Shown one piece after another: positions 56,445 to 64,000 of a DNA stretch of 64,000 bases. The stretch is from Thermodesulfobacteriota bacterium (GTDB lineage: Bacteria; Desulfobacterota; Syntrophorhabdia; Syntrophorhabdales; JANXAF01), in assembly GCA_025062045.1 (NCBI GenBank), contig JANXAF010000004.1:62001-126000 (forward strand). Reading direction: 5' to 3'. Below the pieces are notes generated by a model that made no database searches, was not told where the DNA came from, and was given only the letters and a program-made list of their open reading frames with translations. The first letter of the stretch is position 1. The number at the start of each line of letters is the position of its first letter. The translations under genes were made by a program, and so were the position numbers.

Positions 56445-58722
56445 CTTTGTGGGCCAAAAAATACCAAAAAAAGATGCGCCATTTAAAGTCACTGGTCAGG
56501 CGATTTACATAGACGATGTCGAACTTCCAGGCATGCTTCATGGAAAGATCCTTTACAGCAAGTACCCCCATGCCAGGATCCTGAACATAGATACTTCGAA
56601 GGCTGAAAGGCTTCCTGGCGTGAAAGCGGTGATTACGGCAAAAGACTTTCCACCTGGTTTCAGGATAGGTTTTATGAGGGACAACCCCCCTCTTAAAGGT
56701 AACAAAGTTCTATCGACGAGGGATGAGATCGCGGCGGTATGTGCCACTGATCCAGATGTGGCAGAAGAGGCTTTAAGCCTTATAGATGTGGAATACGAGG
56801 TTCTAAATCCTGTATTTGATCCCTTTTACGCTATAAGGGAGGATGCGCCAATCCTCCATGAGGAGTTTGGTTCTAATGTGCTTAATCTTCCTTGGAAGCT
56901 CGTCTGCGGAGATGTGGAAAGAGCAAAGATGGAGTCAGCGTACGTTGTGGAGGATACTTTTACTACTCAGTGGGTGACCCACTGCTGTCTGGCCACAAGT
57001 GGTTGTGTTGCCTATTTTGATGTTAATAACAATTTAACGATGTACAGTAATACTCAGATACCTTCTTTGGCCCAGAACCAGTTCCTTGAAGCCCTTTTAG
57101 CATTTGGACTCAAAAACAAAAGGGTGAGAATCATCCAGGTAACCATAGGTGGCGGGTTTGGAAGTAAGCTCGATACTTACCCATATGAGTATATAGCTAT
57201 CCTTCTCGCCCTAAAGACTAGAAAACCTGTAAAGATAGTATTTTCGAGAGATGAAGAGTTTTTTGCAACCTCACCCAGGCAATGTACTGTAACTAGGATA
57301 TCTCAAGGATGTACTAAGGAAGGTAGACTTACTTTCAGGGAAGTGGAGATGATCCTCGACAACGGAGCTTACACTTCTTGGGGAGCAACAACCCCATCGG
57401 TTATGATGATGCCTATCTCTTCTCTCTATAAAGTTCCTAACGTGAAGTACACGGCAAAGTGCGTCTACACGAATAACACTTACTGTCAGGCAATGAGAGG
57501 TTACGGAAATCCACAAGCCACTTTTGCTATCGAGTCTTCTTTAGACCATCTGGCAGAAGTGGCGAATATAGACCCGCTCGACATAAGAAGGATAAATGCC
57601 AACGAACCGGGAGAGATAACCCCACAAGGTTTTAAAGTCACAACATGCGGACTAAGGGAATGTATAGAAGAGGTGGCAAAGAGGCTGAACTGGCACGAAA
57701 GAAGGAAGAAAGGTAAAAATAGAAGAGGAGTCGGGATGGCTTCACTTATTCACGTGGGAGGCGGAGCAAGAGTTTACAAGTCTGACGGTTGTGGAACCAT
57801 AATCAAAATGGACGATTTCGGAAAGGTCGACGTTTTCACAGGGGCAAGTGACATTGGTCAAGGTGCGGATACGGTTATCGCCCAGATTGTGGCTGAAGAA
57901 CTTGGGGTTTCTGTGGAAGATGTGAACGTTATCCACAATGATACAGATGTGTGTCCGTGGGATGTGGGCGTGCATGCGAGTAGAACCACCTTTGTTGCTG
58001 GAAATTCAGCCCTTTACGCAGCACGAAAGATAAAGTTAAAGCTAGTGGAGATTATATCGAATCTCTTAGAGATTCCACCGGAGGATGTCGAAATAAAAAA
58101 CGGCGTAGGTTTTTCAAAAACAGATCCCAAAAAAAGTATTCCACTGGCCAAAGCACTAAGGAGGGCGCATTTTACGACTGGGGGTTCAATTCTTATGGCC
58201 GAACACTTCTACGATCCTGAAAATGAAAACTACGATAAAGAGTTCAGAGGGAACCTCTCTTCAGCCTATTCTTACGGGACTCATGGTGTCGAAGTGGAAG
58301 TGGATACAGAAACTGGTAAGGTTAAAATTTTAAAGTACGTAGCTGCCCATGACGTTGGGCGTGCGATAAATCCACTTTTGCTTGAAGGGCAGATATATGG
58401 GGCCGTCCTTCAGGGTATAGGTTTTGCCCTATCCGAGAGACTAATCTATGAGAACGGATACCTCATGAACGGAAATTTTCTCGACTATAAGATACTCACA
58501 GCCAGAGACGTAGTCCCCATAGAGACTGTAATAGTTGAAACCGATGAGAAAAAAGGTCCTTTTGGTGCAAAAGGGATCGGAGAACCAGGGCTTGTCCCAA
58601 CGGCACCGGCAATAGCCAATGCCATATACGACGCAATAGGCGTAAGGATAAGAGACCTTCCTATAACTCCGGAAAAGATCTTAAAGGCCCTAAAGGAGAA
58701 AGAAGATAGAGGGGAACGTTAG
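56434..58722 (+). CDS. Molybdenum hydroxylase catalytic subunit (xanthine dehydrogenase family)
   Basis: 762 aa, binds molybdopterin and hydroxylates a carbon next to a ring N or a carbonyl using water. Motifs: GGGFGSK, AMRGYGNPQ, GQGADTV, and catalytic Glu717 in GAKGIGEPG. The loop equivalent to the Cys of CO dehydrogenase reads AMRGYG, so it is a hydroxylase and not a CODH. Substrate unknown. It is the last gene of the operon; stop overlaps the convergent transporter stop (TTAG). Confidence 0.93.
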   Translation: MNFNFVGQKIPKKDAPFKVTGQAIYIDDVELPGMLHGKILYSKYPHARILNIDTSKAERLPGVKAVITAKDFPPGFRIGFMRDNPPLKGNKVLSTRDEIAAVCATDPDVAEEALSLIDVEYEVLNPVFDPFYAIREDAPILHEEFGSNVLNLPWKLVCGDVERAKMESAYVVEDTFTTQWVTHCCLATSGCVAYFDVNNNLTMYSNTQIPSLAQNQFLEALLAFGLKNKRVRIIQVTIGGGFGSKLDTYPYEYIAILLALKTRKPVKIVFSRDEEFFATSPRQCTVTRISQGCTKEGRLTFREVEMILDNGAYTSWGATTPSVMMMPISSLYKVPNVKYTAKCVYTNNTYCQAMRGYGNPQATFAIESSLDHLAEVANIDPLDIRRINANEPGEITPQGFKVTTCGLRECIEEVAKRLNWHERRKKGKNRRGVGMASLIHVGGGARVYKSDGCGTIIKMDDFGKVDVFTGASDIGQGADTVIAQIVAEELGVSVEDVNVIHNDTDVCPWDVGVHASRTTFVAGNSALYAARKIKLKLVEIISNLLEIPPEDVEIKNGVGFSKTDPKKSIPLAKALRRAHFTTGGSILMAEHFYDPENENYDKEFRGNLSSAYSYGTHGVEVEVDTETGKVKILKYVAAHDVGRAINPLLLEGQIYGAVLQGIGFALSERLIYENGYLMNGNFLDYKILTARDVVPIETVIVETDEKKGPFGAKGIGEPGLVPTAPAIANAIYDAIGVRIRDLPITPEKILKALKEKEDRGER

Positions 58723-59948
58723 TCCTTAAATGTTTCCTCACACAGTGAAACACTAAGGAGGGCAAGCAAACTTCCTATAAACAGAACTAGGATCACCCAC
58801 TCATACGGACCAAACGGGGTTCGTCCGAAATTCTTCGAAATATCCACAATGTATCCCAAAAGGGGTTGAAATACTACCCCACCTAGAAAAGGGAACATGT
58901 TTATAGTCCCCATCGATACGCCAGAGATTTCGGAGGGAAAACGTTCTCTTATTGAGATTACCGCAATGGTACCTACGGAACTTACTGTAGTCCCCATAAT
59001 GAAAAAGATGAGAAACAGTGAAAAGGCATCTAACTTTTTTGAAAAAGTAAGAAGGGTGAGCCATGAAAGAGAGTTAAGAATGGACGTATAAACGAGTACT
59101 TTTTTTCTGCTCTTGAGTATCTTATCAGAGATATGACCCATCACAGGACCCATAGTAACCATGGCAAAAGCGATCATGGAGAGGATATTTCCCGAATCTA
59201 CAACGGTGAATGAGTACGTCTCCATAAGATAGGGGCCAGCCCATAGACCGAAAAATCCAAAGAGGGCACCTCCTCTTATGAAGAACCAAAAGGCGATACC
59301 TATAAAATGCCGGTCCCTCAGGATCATTTTTAGGTCTGAAAAGAGTGATCTTAGCGATTGAGATTCGGATCTTTCTCTTTTTTGCGTAAAATCTTCGATT
59401 ATTAAGAAGGTAAGTAAAGTCAAAGAGAGAATGATCACTCCAAGCAGAACAAAAGTCGTTCTAAACCCGATCTCCTCTAAAATGTAGGCTAAGGGAAATG
59501 TGGCCAAGAACCAGCCAAGCCCGCCCAGGGTCATAAGCACTCCCGAGACTCGACCGATCTCGGTGGGCAAAAAATATTCGGTCAAGATCTTCATGGAAGT
59601 TACAAAGACAACGGAGACCCCAAGACCCACAAGGGTTCTAAAAACGATAGCCATCTCGAAAGAGTCTGATAGACCAAACATAATGGTAGAGATGGCGGCT
59701 ATGATCCCAAAGAGTGTGAGGGTTTTTTTAGGTCCCCATGAATCGTTGAGAAACCCGCAGGGCACCTGCATAAGGCCGTAGGTGTAAAAATAGGTGGAAG
59801 AGAGCATGCCCATGGAGGTGGCTGAGATTTTAAAAGTTTCCATAAGTTCCTGGGCTAAAACAGCAGGACAAACCCTTTGGAAATAAGCCAGAAGATACTG
59901 TATTCCGAGGATCCAGAAGGTGAGCCATCTTTTTTTCCTGCCTTTCAT
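58719..59948 (-). CDS. Major facilitator superfamily transporter
   Basis: 409 aa with about twelve hydrophobic helices and the loop motif GFLNDSWGPKK (like G-x-x-x-D-x-x-G-x-R/K). Probably moves an organic anion; being convergent to the catabolic operon it might import its substrate, but it is transcribed separately. A TATTAT box lies 7 nt before the ATG and there is no ribosome site. Confidence 0.88.
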   Translation of the reverse strand: MKGRKKRWLTFWILGIQYLLAYFQRVCPAVLAQELMETFKISATSMGMLSSTYFYTYGLMQVPCGFLNDSWGPKKTLTLFGIIAAISTIMFGLSDSFEMAIVFRTLVGLGVSVVFVTSMKILTEYFLPTEIGRVSGVLMTLGGLGWFLATFPLAYILEEIGFRTTFVLLGVIILSLTLLTFLIIEDFTQKRERSESQSLRSLFSDLKMILRDRHFIGIAFWFFIRGGALFGFFGLWAGPYLMETYSFTVVDSGNILSMIAFAMVTMGPVMGHISDKILKSRKKVLVYTSILNSLSWLTLLTFSKKLDAFSLFLIFFIMGTTVSSVGTIAVISIRERFPSEISGVSMGTINMFPFLGGVVFQPLLGYIVDISKNFGRTPFGPYEWVILVLFIGSLLALLSVSLCEETFKD

Positions 59949-59955
59949 GGGTAAT

Positions 59956-59984
59956 ATAATACTAAACGCTTTCTCCTATTTAAA
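59956..59984 (-). promoter_or_regulatory. Promoter of the MFS transporter (leaderless)
   Basis: Minus strand TTTAAA (59984-59979), 17-bp spacer, TATTAT (59961-59956); 7 nt then ATG. Confidence 0.45.
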
Positions 59985-59995
59985 GGATCAACGTA

Positions 59996-60024
59996 TTGAC
60001 TGGAAGGGTAAATGGTGATAAAGT
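59996..60024 (+). promoter_or_regulatory. Promoter of tatA
   Basis: TTGACT (59996-60001), 17-bp spacer, TAAAGT (60019-60024), 6 nt before ATG 60031 with no Shine-Dalgarno site. Confidence 0.4.
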
Positions 60025-60030
60025 GAAACT

Positions 60031-60237
60031 ATGTTCGGACTTGGCCTTCCAGAACTCATAGTTATCCTTGTTATTGTGCTTTTGATCTTTGGGGCGGGGA
60101 AACTTCCCGAAATAGGTTCTGCAATCGGCAAAAGTATTAAGAACTTCAAAAGGGCCACGAAGGGATTGGACGAAATAGACATCACCCCACCCAAGGATGA
60201 AAAGGAAAAAGAGAAGGAACAGCTAAAATCGTCATAG
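60031..60237 (+). CDS. tatA: Twin-arginine translocase subunit TatA/TatB
   Basis: 68 aa: one N-terminal membrane helix ([18 protein letters not shown]), the FGxxKLPE-type hinge GAGKLPEIG, an amphipathic helix and a charged tail, as in TatA of folded-protein export. Being short, it is TatA more than TatB. No tatC here. It is followed by folK, which overlaps its end if folK begins upstream of 60249. Confidence 0.92.
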   Translation: MFGLGLPELIVILVIVLLIFGAGKLPEIGSAIGKSIKNFKRATKGLDEIDITPPKDEKEKEKEQLKSS

Positions 60238-60758
60238 AAAAAGTCTATTTGGGCATAGGTTCGAATTTAGGCGATTCGCGTAGCCTATGTTTGGAAGCCG
60301 TAAGAAGGCTGAGTAAAGTTTCTGGTTTTACTTTACGTAAAGTATCATCCCTTTACATCACATCTCCTGTAGGTTACTATTCACAGAACGATTTTGTGAA
60401 CATGGCAGTACTGGGCGAGTATTTGGGAACACCTAAAGATTTGCTTTGCGAGATAAAACAGATTGAGAAAGAGATGGGCAGGAAGGAAGGTCCAAGATGG
60501 GGGCCCAGAACCATAGACATCGATATTCTCCTATTCGGGAATCTTATCCTTGAAGACGATGATCTTAAAATCCCGCATCCTGAACTCCACAGAAGGAGGT
60601 TCGCCATAATCCCCCTTCTGGAGATAGAAAAAGACCTACTCCATCCCCTTTTTAACAAAAAACTCAAGGATATCCTTTTGGGGATAGATAGATCCCAGAA
60701 GGTTCGTTTCCTCGAAAGGATAGATCTTTCAAACCTCAAAGGTTTGGAAAGTTTTTAG
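60228..60758 (+). CDS. folK: 6-hydroxymethyl-dihydropterin pyrophosphokinase FolK (start uncertain)
   Basis: Second to last step before dihydropteroate in folate synthesis. [36 protein letters not shown] (two metal Asp) and [10 protein letters not shown] are the HPPK signature. The first canonical start is TTG 60249, but that drops the first beta strand; the upstream codons [10 protein letters not shown] match the family, so the real start is likely a non-canonical ATC 60228 or ATA 60234, or coupled from tatA. AAGGAAC (60214-60220) sits 7 nt before 60228. Folate supply fits the two MetF modules. Confidence 0.88.
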   Translation: MVIEKVYLGIGSNLGDSRSLCLEAVRRLSKVSGFTLRKVSSLYITSPVGYYSQNDFVNMAVLGEYLGTPKDLLCEIKQIEKEMGRKEGPRWGPRTIDIDILLFGNLILEDDDLKIPHPELHRRRFAIIPLLEIEKDLLHPLFNKKLKDILLGIDRSQKVRFLERIDLSNLKGLESF

Positions 60759-60763
60759 GTCTT

Positions 60764-61354
60764 ATGGAGAAGAAAGAAAGGCGAATAATAAATGAGATGA
60801 GGTCTATTGGAAGGGACCTTTTCTTAAGAGGTCTTGTCGGCTCCCACTCGGGTAATATGAGCGTCTTAGTTGATGAGGAGATCTATATAACTCGAACGAA
60901 ATCGATGTTGGGAAGGCTAAAGAGAGAAGACATAGTAAGGGTACCTCTCGTTAAGTTAACGGAGGAGGTACTGAAAATAGCCTCTTCCGAAATTTCTGTC
61001 CATTTATCGATTTACAAAAATACAGATGCGAAAGCGATACTACATGCCCATCCGCCTTATGCAGTCATTTTATCCCTTATCTCGGAAGAAATCGAAGTGA
61101 ATCCATGTGATTACGAGGGGAAACTAATTTTAGGATCTTTTCATATTTTGAGTACTGAAGGGCTAAGCAAAGAAGAAAGAGCAGAAAGGATCGCCTTTTC
61201 GTTGCAAAAAAGCAAAGCTGTCGTAGAAAAAGGACACGGAAGTTTTGCAAAAGGAGATAGCTTGGAGGAAGCTTACATGTACACGACAAGCCTTGAGTCT
61301 TCCTCCTTCTTTCAGTATCATTTAGAGACTCTAGTTAAACGGAGGGGCCGATGA
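60764..61354 (+). CDS. Class II aldolase/adducin-family protein
   Basis: 196 aa, zinc-dependent aldolase of the fuculose-1-phosphate type. Catalytic Glu76 and zinc ligands His94, His96 (HAHPP) and His158 (KGHGS) sit at the spacing of E. coli FucA (73/92/94/155), so the metal site is complete. The substrate is unknown. The start is 5 bp after folK, and it overlaps the transaldolase by 4 bp. Confidence 0.9.
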   Translation: MEKKERRIINEMRSIGRDLFLRGLVGSHSGNMSVLVDEEIYITRTKSMLGRLKREDIVRVPLVKLTEEVLKIASSEISVHLSIYKNTDAKAILHAHPPYAVILSLISEEIEVNPCDYEGKLILGSFHILSTEGLSKEERAERIAFSLQKSKAVVEKGHGSFAKGDSLEEAYMYTTSLESSSFFQYHLETLVKRRGR

Positions 61355-62010
61355 AATTCTTTATCGATACTGCAAATGTGGATGAAATAAAAAAAGGCAT
61401 AGAGATGGGGCTTGTAGATGGGGTAACCACGAACCCGACCCTCATCGCAAAGGAAAAAAAGGAACCTTTCGCGTTAATCAGAGAGATTCTATCGATCGTC
61501 GATGGACCGGTAAGCCTAGAAGTGATATCAGAGAATAGCCAAGGAATGTGTGAAGAAGCGGAAAGACTCGCATCTTTTGGCCCGAACGTTGTCATAAAAA
61601 TACCAATGACAGAAGAGGGAGTGAAAGCAGTAAAATACTTATCGAAAAAAGGCATAAAGACAAATGTTACGCTTATCTTCCATCCTACTCAGGCCCTTAT
61701 CGCAGCAAAAGCCGGTGCAACTTACGTGAGCCCTTTTATAGGAAGGCTCGATGACATATCTACCAGGGGTATGAACATTGTAAGGGACATAAAAAAGATC
61801 TTTGCGAATTACAATTTTCAAACTGAGATTATAGTCGCAAGCGTGAGAAACCCGATTCACGTTCTTGAAGCAGCTCTTATCGGCGCAGACATCGCAACAA
61901 TCCCCTATTCGGTCCTTAGAGAGCTAATCAAGCATCCATTAACCGATATAGGGATCCAGAGATTCTTAAAGGACTGGGAATCTATAAAGAAAGAGAAAGA
62001 GACAAATTAG
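61351..62010 (+). CDS. Short transaldolase / fructose-6-phosphate aldolase family
   Basis: 219-aa single-domain TIM barrel that forms a Schiff base with Lys83 (VIKIPMT). [21 protein letters not shown] and [13 protein letters not shown] are typical. The short form covers both transaldolase and FSA activity; the former is more likely in a bacterium with no other transaldolase in view. Overlaps the class II aldolase by 4 bp and the convergent recR stop by 4 bp. Confidence 0.93.
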   Translation: MKFFIDTANVDEIKKGIEMGLVDGVTTNPTLIAKEKKEPFALIREILSIVDGPVSLEVISENSQGMCEEAERLASFGPNVVIKIPMTEEGVKAVKYLSKKGIKTNVTLIFHPTQALIAAKAGATYVSPFIGRLDDISTRGMNIVRDIKKIFANYNFQTEIIVASVRNPIHVLEAALIGADIATIPYSVLRELIKHPLTDIGIQRFLKDWESIKKEKETN

Positions 62011-62606
62011 GATATTAGTCTTCGATTATCGAGCGAGTTTTTTATGGTCTGGGGGTCCGCATACACTATATCGCCACCTGCAGGAATACCGGATGCAATC
62101 CTTGTTACTTTCACATTCATCTCCTTTAGCTGGTCTGCGATGTAGTATGCGGTTGTGTTACCTTCCAGCGTAAGGTTAGTTGCGATGACAACCTCTGTTA
62201 TCTTTGAGTTTTTTACCCTTTCGATTAGTTCTTGAATCCTTAAATTCTCAGGACCTATGCCTTCTAAGGGGTTTATTACCCCATGCAGGACGTGGTAGGT
62301 AAAAACGCCCGGATAAGCCTGCTCCATCACCATAACATGAGCAGGTTCTTCAACAACACATATTTTCGATTTGTCCCTCTTCTCATCTTTACAGATAAGA
62401 CAGGGCTCCATGTCCGTTATGTTTAAGCAGACGGAGCAGAGTTTTATTTTTTCCTTGATGTCGACTATGCTTTGGGCGAGATCCTTAACGTAGTCATCCT
62501 TGGAGTTCAAAAGAAAAAAAGCGAGTCTCGTTGCAGTCTTTCTTCCTATTCCTGGGAGTTTTGTTAAATTTTCGATCAACTTTTCGACTACTTGCGGGTA
62601 AGCCAT
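62007..62606 (-). CDS. recR: Recombination protein RecR
   Basis: 199-aa RecFOR mediator. HhH motif [14 protein letters not shown], zinc finger CSVC...CLIC, and Toprim domain (ICVVEEP...) with [17 protein letters not shown] 62606 just past the ybaB stop is chosen over an upstream GTG. Typical dnaX-ybaB-recR operon. Confidence 0.95.
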   Translation of the reverse strand: MAYPQVVEKLIENLTKLPGIGRKTATRLAFFLLNSKDDYVKDLAQSIVDIKEKIKLCSVCLNITDMEPCLICKDEKRDKSKICVVEEPAHVMVMEQAYPGVFTYHVLHGVINPLEGIGPENLRIQELIERVKNSKITEVVIATNLTLEGNTTAYYIADQLKEMNVKVTRIASGIPAGGDIVYADPQTIKNSLDNRRLIS

Positions 62607-62610
62607 CTTC

Positions 62611-62934
62611 TCAGAATGGATAAAATGGAAGATTAAGCCCCCCAAGCCCTGCTAAATTAGCGATCTTTTCTTTAACCATCTCCCTTGATTTGTTAAGACC
62701 CTCGTTAATCGCTGCAACGATAAGGTCCTCTATAAGCTCTTTGTCACCCTCCTGCCATACCTCATCCGAGATTTTGATCGAAACAACCTCCTGCTTTCCA
62801 TTGACGACACATGTGACCATTCCTCCACCAGACTGAGCTTCCACTTTCTTTTCCGCCACCTCTTCTTGGAGCTTTTGGAACTGCTCCTGGATCTTTTTTG
62901 CCTGCTTTAGGATTTCGCTTAAAGCCTTATTCAT
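62611..62934 (-). CDS. Nucleoid-associated protein YbaB/EbfC
   Basis: 107 aa, DNA-binding dimer with a Lys/Gln-rich N-terminal helix (LKQAKKIQEQFQKLQEEVA) and the conserved EAQSGGGMV and VVAINEGL-like VAAINEGLNKS segments. Overlaps dnaX by 4 bp and sits just before recR. Confidence 0.93.
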   Translation of the reverse strand: MNKALSEILKQAKKIQEQFQKLQEEVAEKKVEAQSGGGMVTCVVNGKQEVVSIKISDEVWQEGDKELIEDLIVAAINEGLNKSREMVKEKIANLAGLGGLNLPFYPF

Positions 62935-64000
62935 GGCTCCTCCTCAAGATTAAATATCCTTTCAGCCTCCCTTATATACTCATCTAAAATGTTTTTTTTC
63001 AATTCTTTCTTTTCGATAAGCACAATCTCTACGTCTTTTCCAGTCTTTTCTTTGTAGGTAGCCACAAGTCCCGGAACGAAAGACGAATCCTCGGCGAAAA
63101 TCTTTAAAGCCTCATCGAAAAAGATCGTTATTTTCCCCTCCTCTATCTCGACATCCTGTAAATCTAAAACCTTTCCAAGTAGTGCATCCTTCTCTTTGAC
63201 CCATCCTATGAAATCTTCTTTTGTAACTCTGTCGTAAGATGTCCTTCGTTCCTCATTTTGTTTTCCTAGGGTTGATGCCTTTTCCTGTGGTGAAAGGAGC
63301 TTTTGAATCGTTCTTAGCTTGCCCAGATTATAAAGGTTTATGTAAAGGACCTCAAGGGCTATCTTTGGAAAACTTCCTTTTAAGAGATCCTCGTTGACCA
63401 AAAGGTAGTTAAGCATATTTTGGATTTCGTAATATTCGATTTTGGAAATAACACTTTGGATCCTTTGAAACTCATCATCAGAAACGTAGATAAAGTCCGG
63501 TTTTCCGTGATAAAGCTTAGTAAGTAGCATCTTTCTCAAAAGACCTACAAGACCTTTATAGATTTGGCTCGCCTCATACCCTTTCTTTAAGCCATCGTCG
63601 ATCATGGTGAGTCCAAAAAGGACATCCCCTTTTATCAACGAATCGACGAGCTCAAAAATGAAACGCTTCTCTACTATTCCCAAAAGCTCAATCACTTCTT
63701 TTTCTTTGACCGATCCATTGCCATATGCTATCGCTTTGTCAAGGATAGACTCCGCATCCCGTAAACTACCGTCTGCCTCTTCACCTATGTAGTGAAGGGC
63801 ACTTTCCTCGTAAGGAATCCCTTCTTGGTCACATATCTTTTTAAGCTTGGCTATTATTTCGCTCTCAAGGATTCTTCGAAAGTCGAACCTTTGACACCTA
63901 GACATAATAGTCTGAGGGATTTTTTGCGGTTCTGTAGTTGCAAGGATGAATATGTTATGGCCAGGTGGTTCCTCAAGCGTTTTTAAAAAAGCATCCTTGG
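62931..64000 (-). CDS. dnaX: DNA polymerase III subunit gamma/tau (N-terminus outside window)
   Basis: The frame stays open to the last base. Visible residues begin in the AAA+ core with LKTLEEPPGHNIFILATTEPQKIP and the arginine finger segment TIMSRCQRFDFR; the lid and collar domain III follow, and a C-terminal region near 120 residues could be the tau part. The ATP-binding P-loop and zinc finger lie beyond the window. First gene of dnaX-ybaB-recR. Confidence 0.94.
   Translation of the reverse strand, partial: KDAFLKTLEEPPGHNIFILATTEPQKIPQTIMSRCQRFDFRRILESEIIAKLKKICDQEGIPYEESALHYIGEEADGSLRDAESILDKAIAYGNGSVKEKEVIELLGIVEKRFIFELVDSLIKGDVLFGLTMIDDGLKKGYEASQIYKGLVGLLRKMLLTKLYHGKPDFIYVSDDEFQRIQSVISKIEYYEIQNMLNYLLVNEDLLKGSFPKIALEVLYINLYNLGKLRTIQKLLSPQEKASTLGKQNEERRTSYDRVTKEDFIGWVKEKDALLGKVLDLQDVEIEEGKITIFFDEALKIFAEDSSFVPGLVATYKEKTGKDVEIVLIEKKELKKNILDEYIREAERIFNLEEEP

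Noticed and set aside
54998-58722. Calling the three-subunit Mo enzyme a CO dehydrogenase or 4-hydroxybenzoyl-CoA reductase.
   Set aside because: The catalytic loop lacks the CODH Cys (it reads AMRGYG), and the FAD subunit lacks the extra Fe-S insert of the benzoyl-CoA reductase beta subunit.
60329-60344. A perfect 16-bp palindrome, TACTTTACGTAAAGTA, that looks like an operator.
   Set aside because: It is inside folK in a well-conserved coding stretch, far from any promoter and without a second copy in view, so chance is the simplest reading.

Overview
This window reads as the chromosome of a strict anaerobe of the Desulfobacterota ('Deltaproteobacteria') kind. This is an inference from gene content: a cytosolic [NiFe] hydrogenase, two MetV-MetF methylene-tetrahydrofolate reductase modules, a GltD/ferredoxin/MvhD fusion, an FprA flavodiiron protein, FeoB, a twitching-motility PilT/PilU pair and a B12-dependent acyl-CoA mutase. 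No rRNA, tRNA, CRISPR array, insertion sequence or phage gene was seen. Gene packing is extreme. Most neighbours overlap or lie within 50 bp, and three convergent pairs share a 4-bp stop overlap. No gap without a gene exceeds about 180 bp; the largest are 44760-44937, 16104-16264, 14738-14861 and 34006-34111, and all hold promoters.

Region by region: 1-12408 (+) is one long run with a 5'-truncated ThDP enzyme, an NAD synthetase with a degenerate glutaminase site, an enoyl-CoA isomerase-like protein, the hydrogenase maturation set hypA / ATPase-type hypB / hypF / hypC / hypD / hypE, enolase, a LarA-type nickel racemase homologue and a small Cys-rich protein. 12410-14737 (-) is ffh-rpsP-khpA-rimM. 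14862-19730 (+) holds a C-terminal processing protease, FprA and a FeoA-FeoB fusion. 19736-23360 (-) is miaA-scpB-pilT-pilU. 23383-26039 (+) is PBP1A plus a PP2C phosphatase. 26013-31425 holds a PAS histidine kinase (-) divergent from a receiver-cyclase and a Rel (p)ppGpp enzyme (+). 31426-34005 (-) holds rpmB, an alpha-oxoamine synthase and a radical SAM protein.

34112-38135 (+) is the [NiFe] hydrogenase small and large subunit followed directly by metV-metF. 41143-44759 (-) carries a second metF-metV behind a GltD/ferredoxin/MvhD fusion. Three phosphorelay genes (38132-41129, -) lie between them. The two modules look like alternative electron inputs (H2 or pyridine nucleotide) to the methylene-THF/methyl-THF step of the Wood-Ljungdahl pathway, and the hyp genes at the other end could mature the hydrogenase.

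44938-58722 (+) is a single compact catabolic operon: CaiB CoA-transferase, GntR regulator, MeaB, two-part acyl-CoA mutase, HyuA/HyuB, PaaK-type CoA ligase and a three-subunit molybdenum hydroxylase. A consensus sigma70 promoter bracketed by two TTGTATACA operators precedes it. 58719-59948 (-) is an MFS transporter. 60031-62010 (+) is tatA, folK, a class II aldolase and a short transaldolase. 62007-64000 (-) is dnaX (truncated by the window), ybaB and recR.

Several divergent promoters place the -10 box only 6-8 nt from a start codon with no Shine-Dalgarno site, so leaderless mRNAs may be common here.
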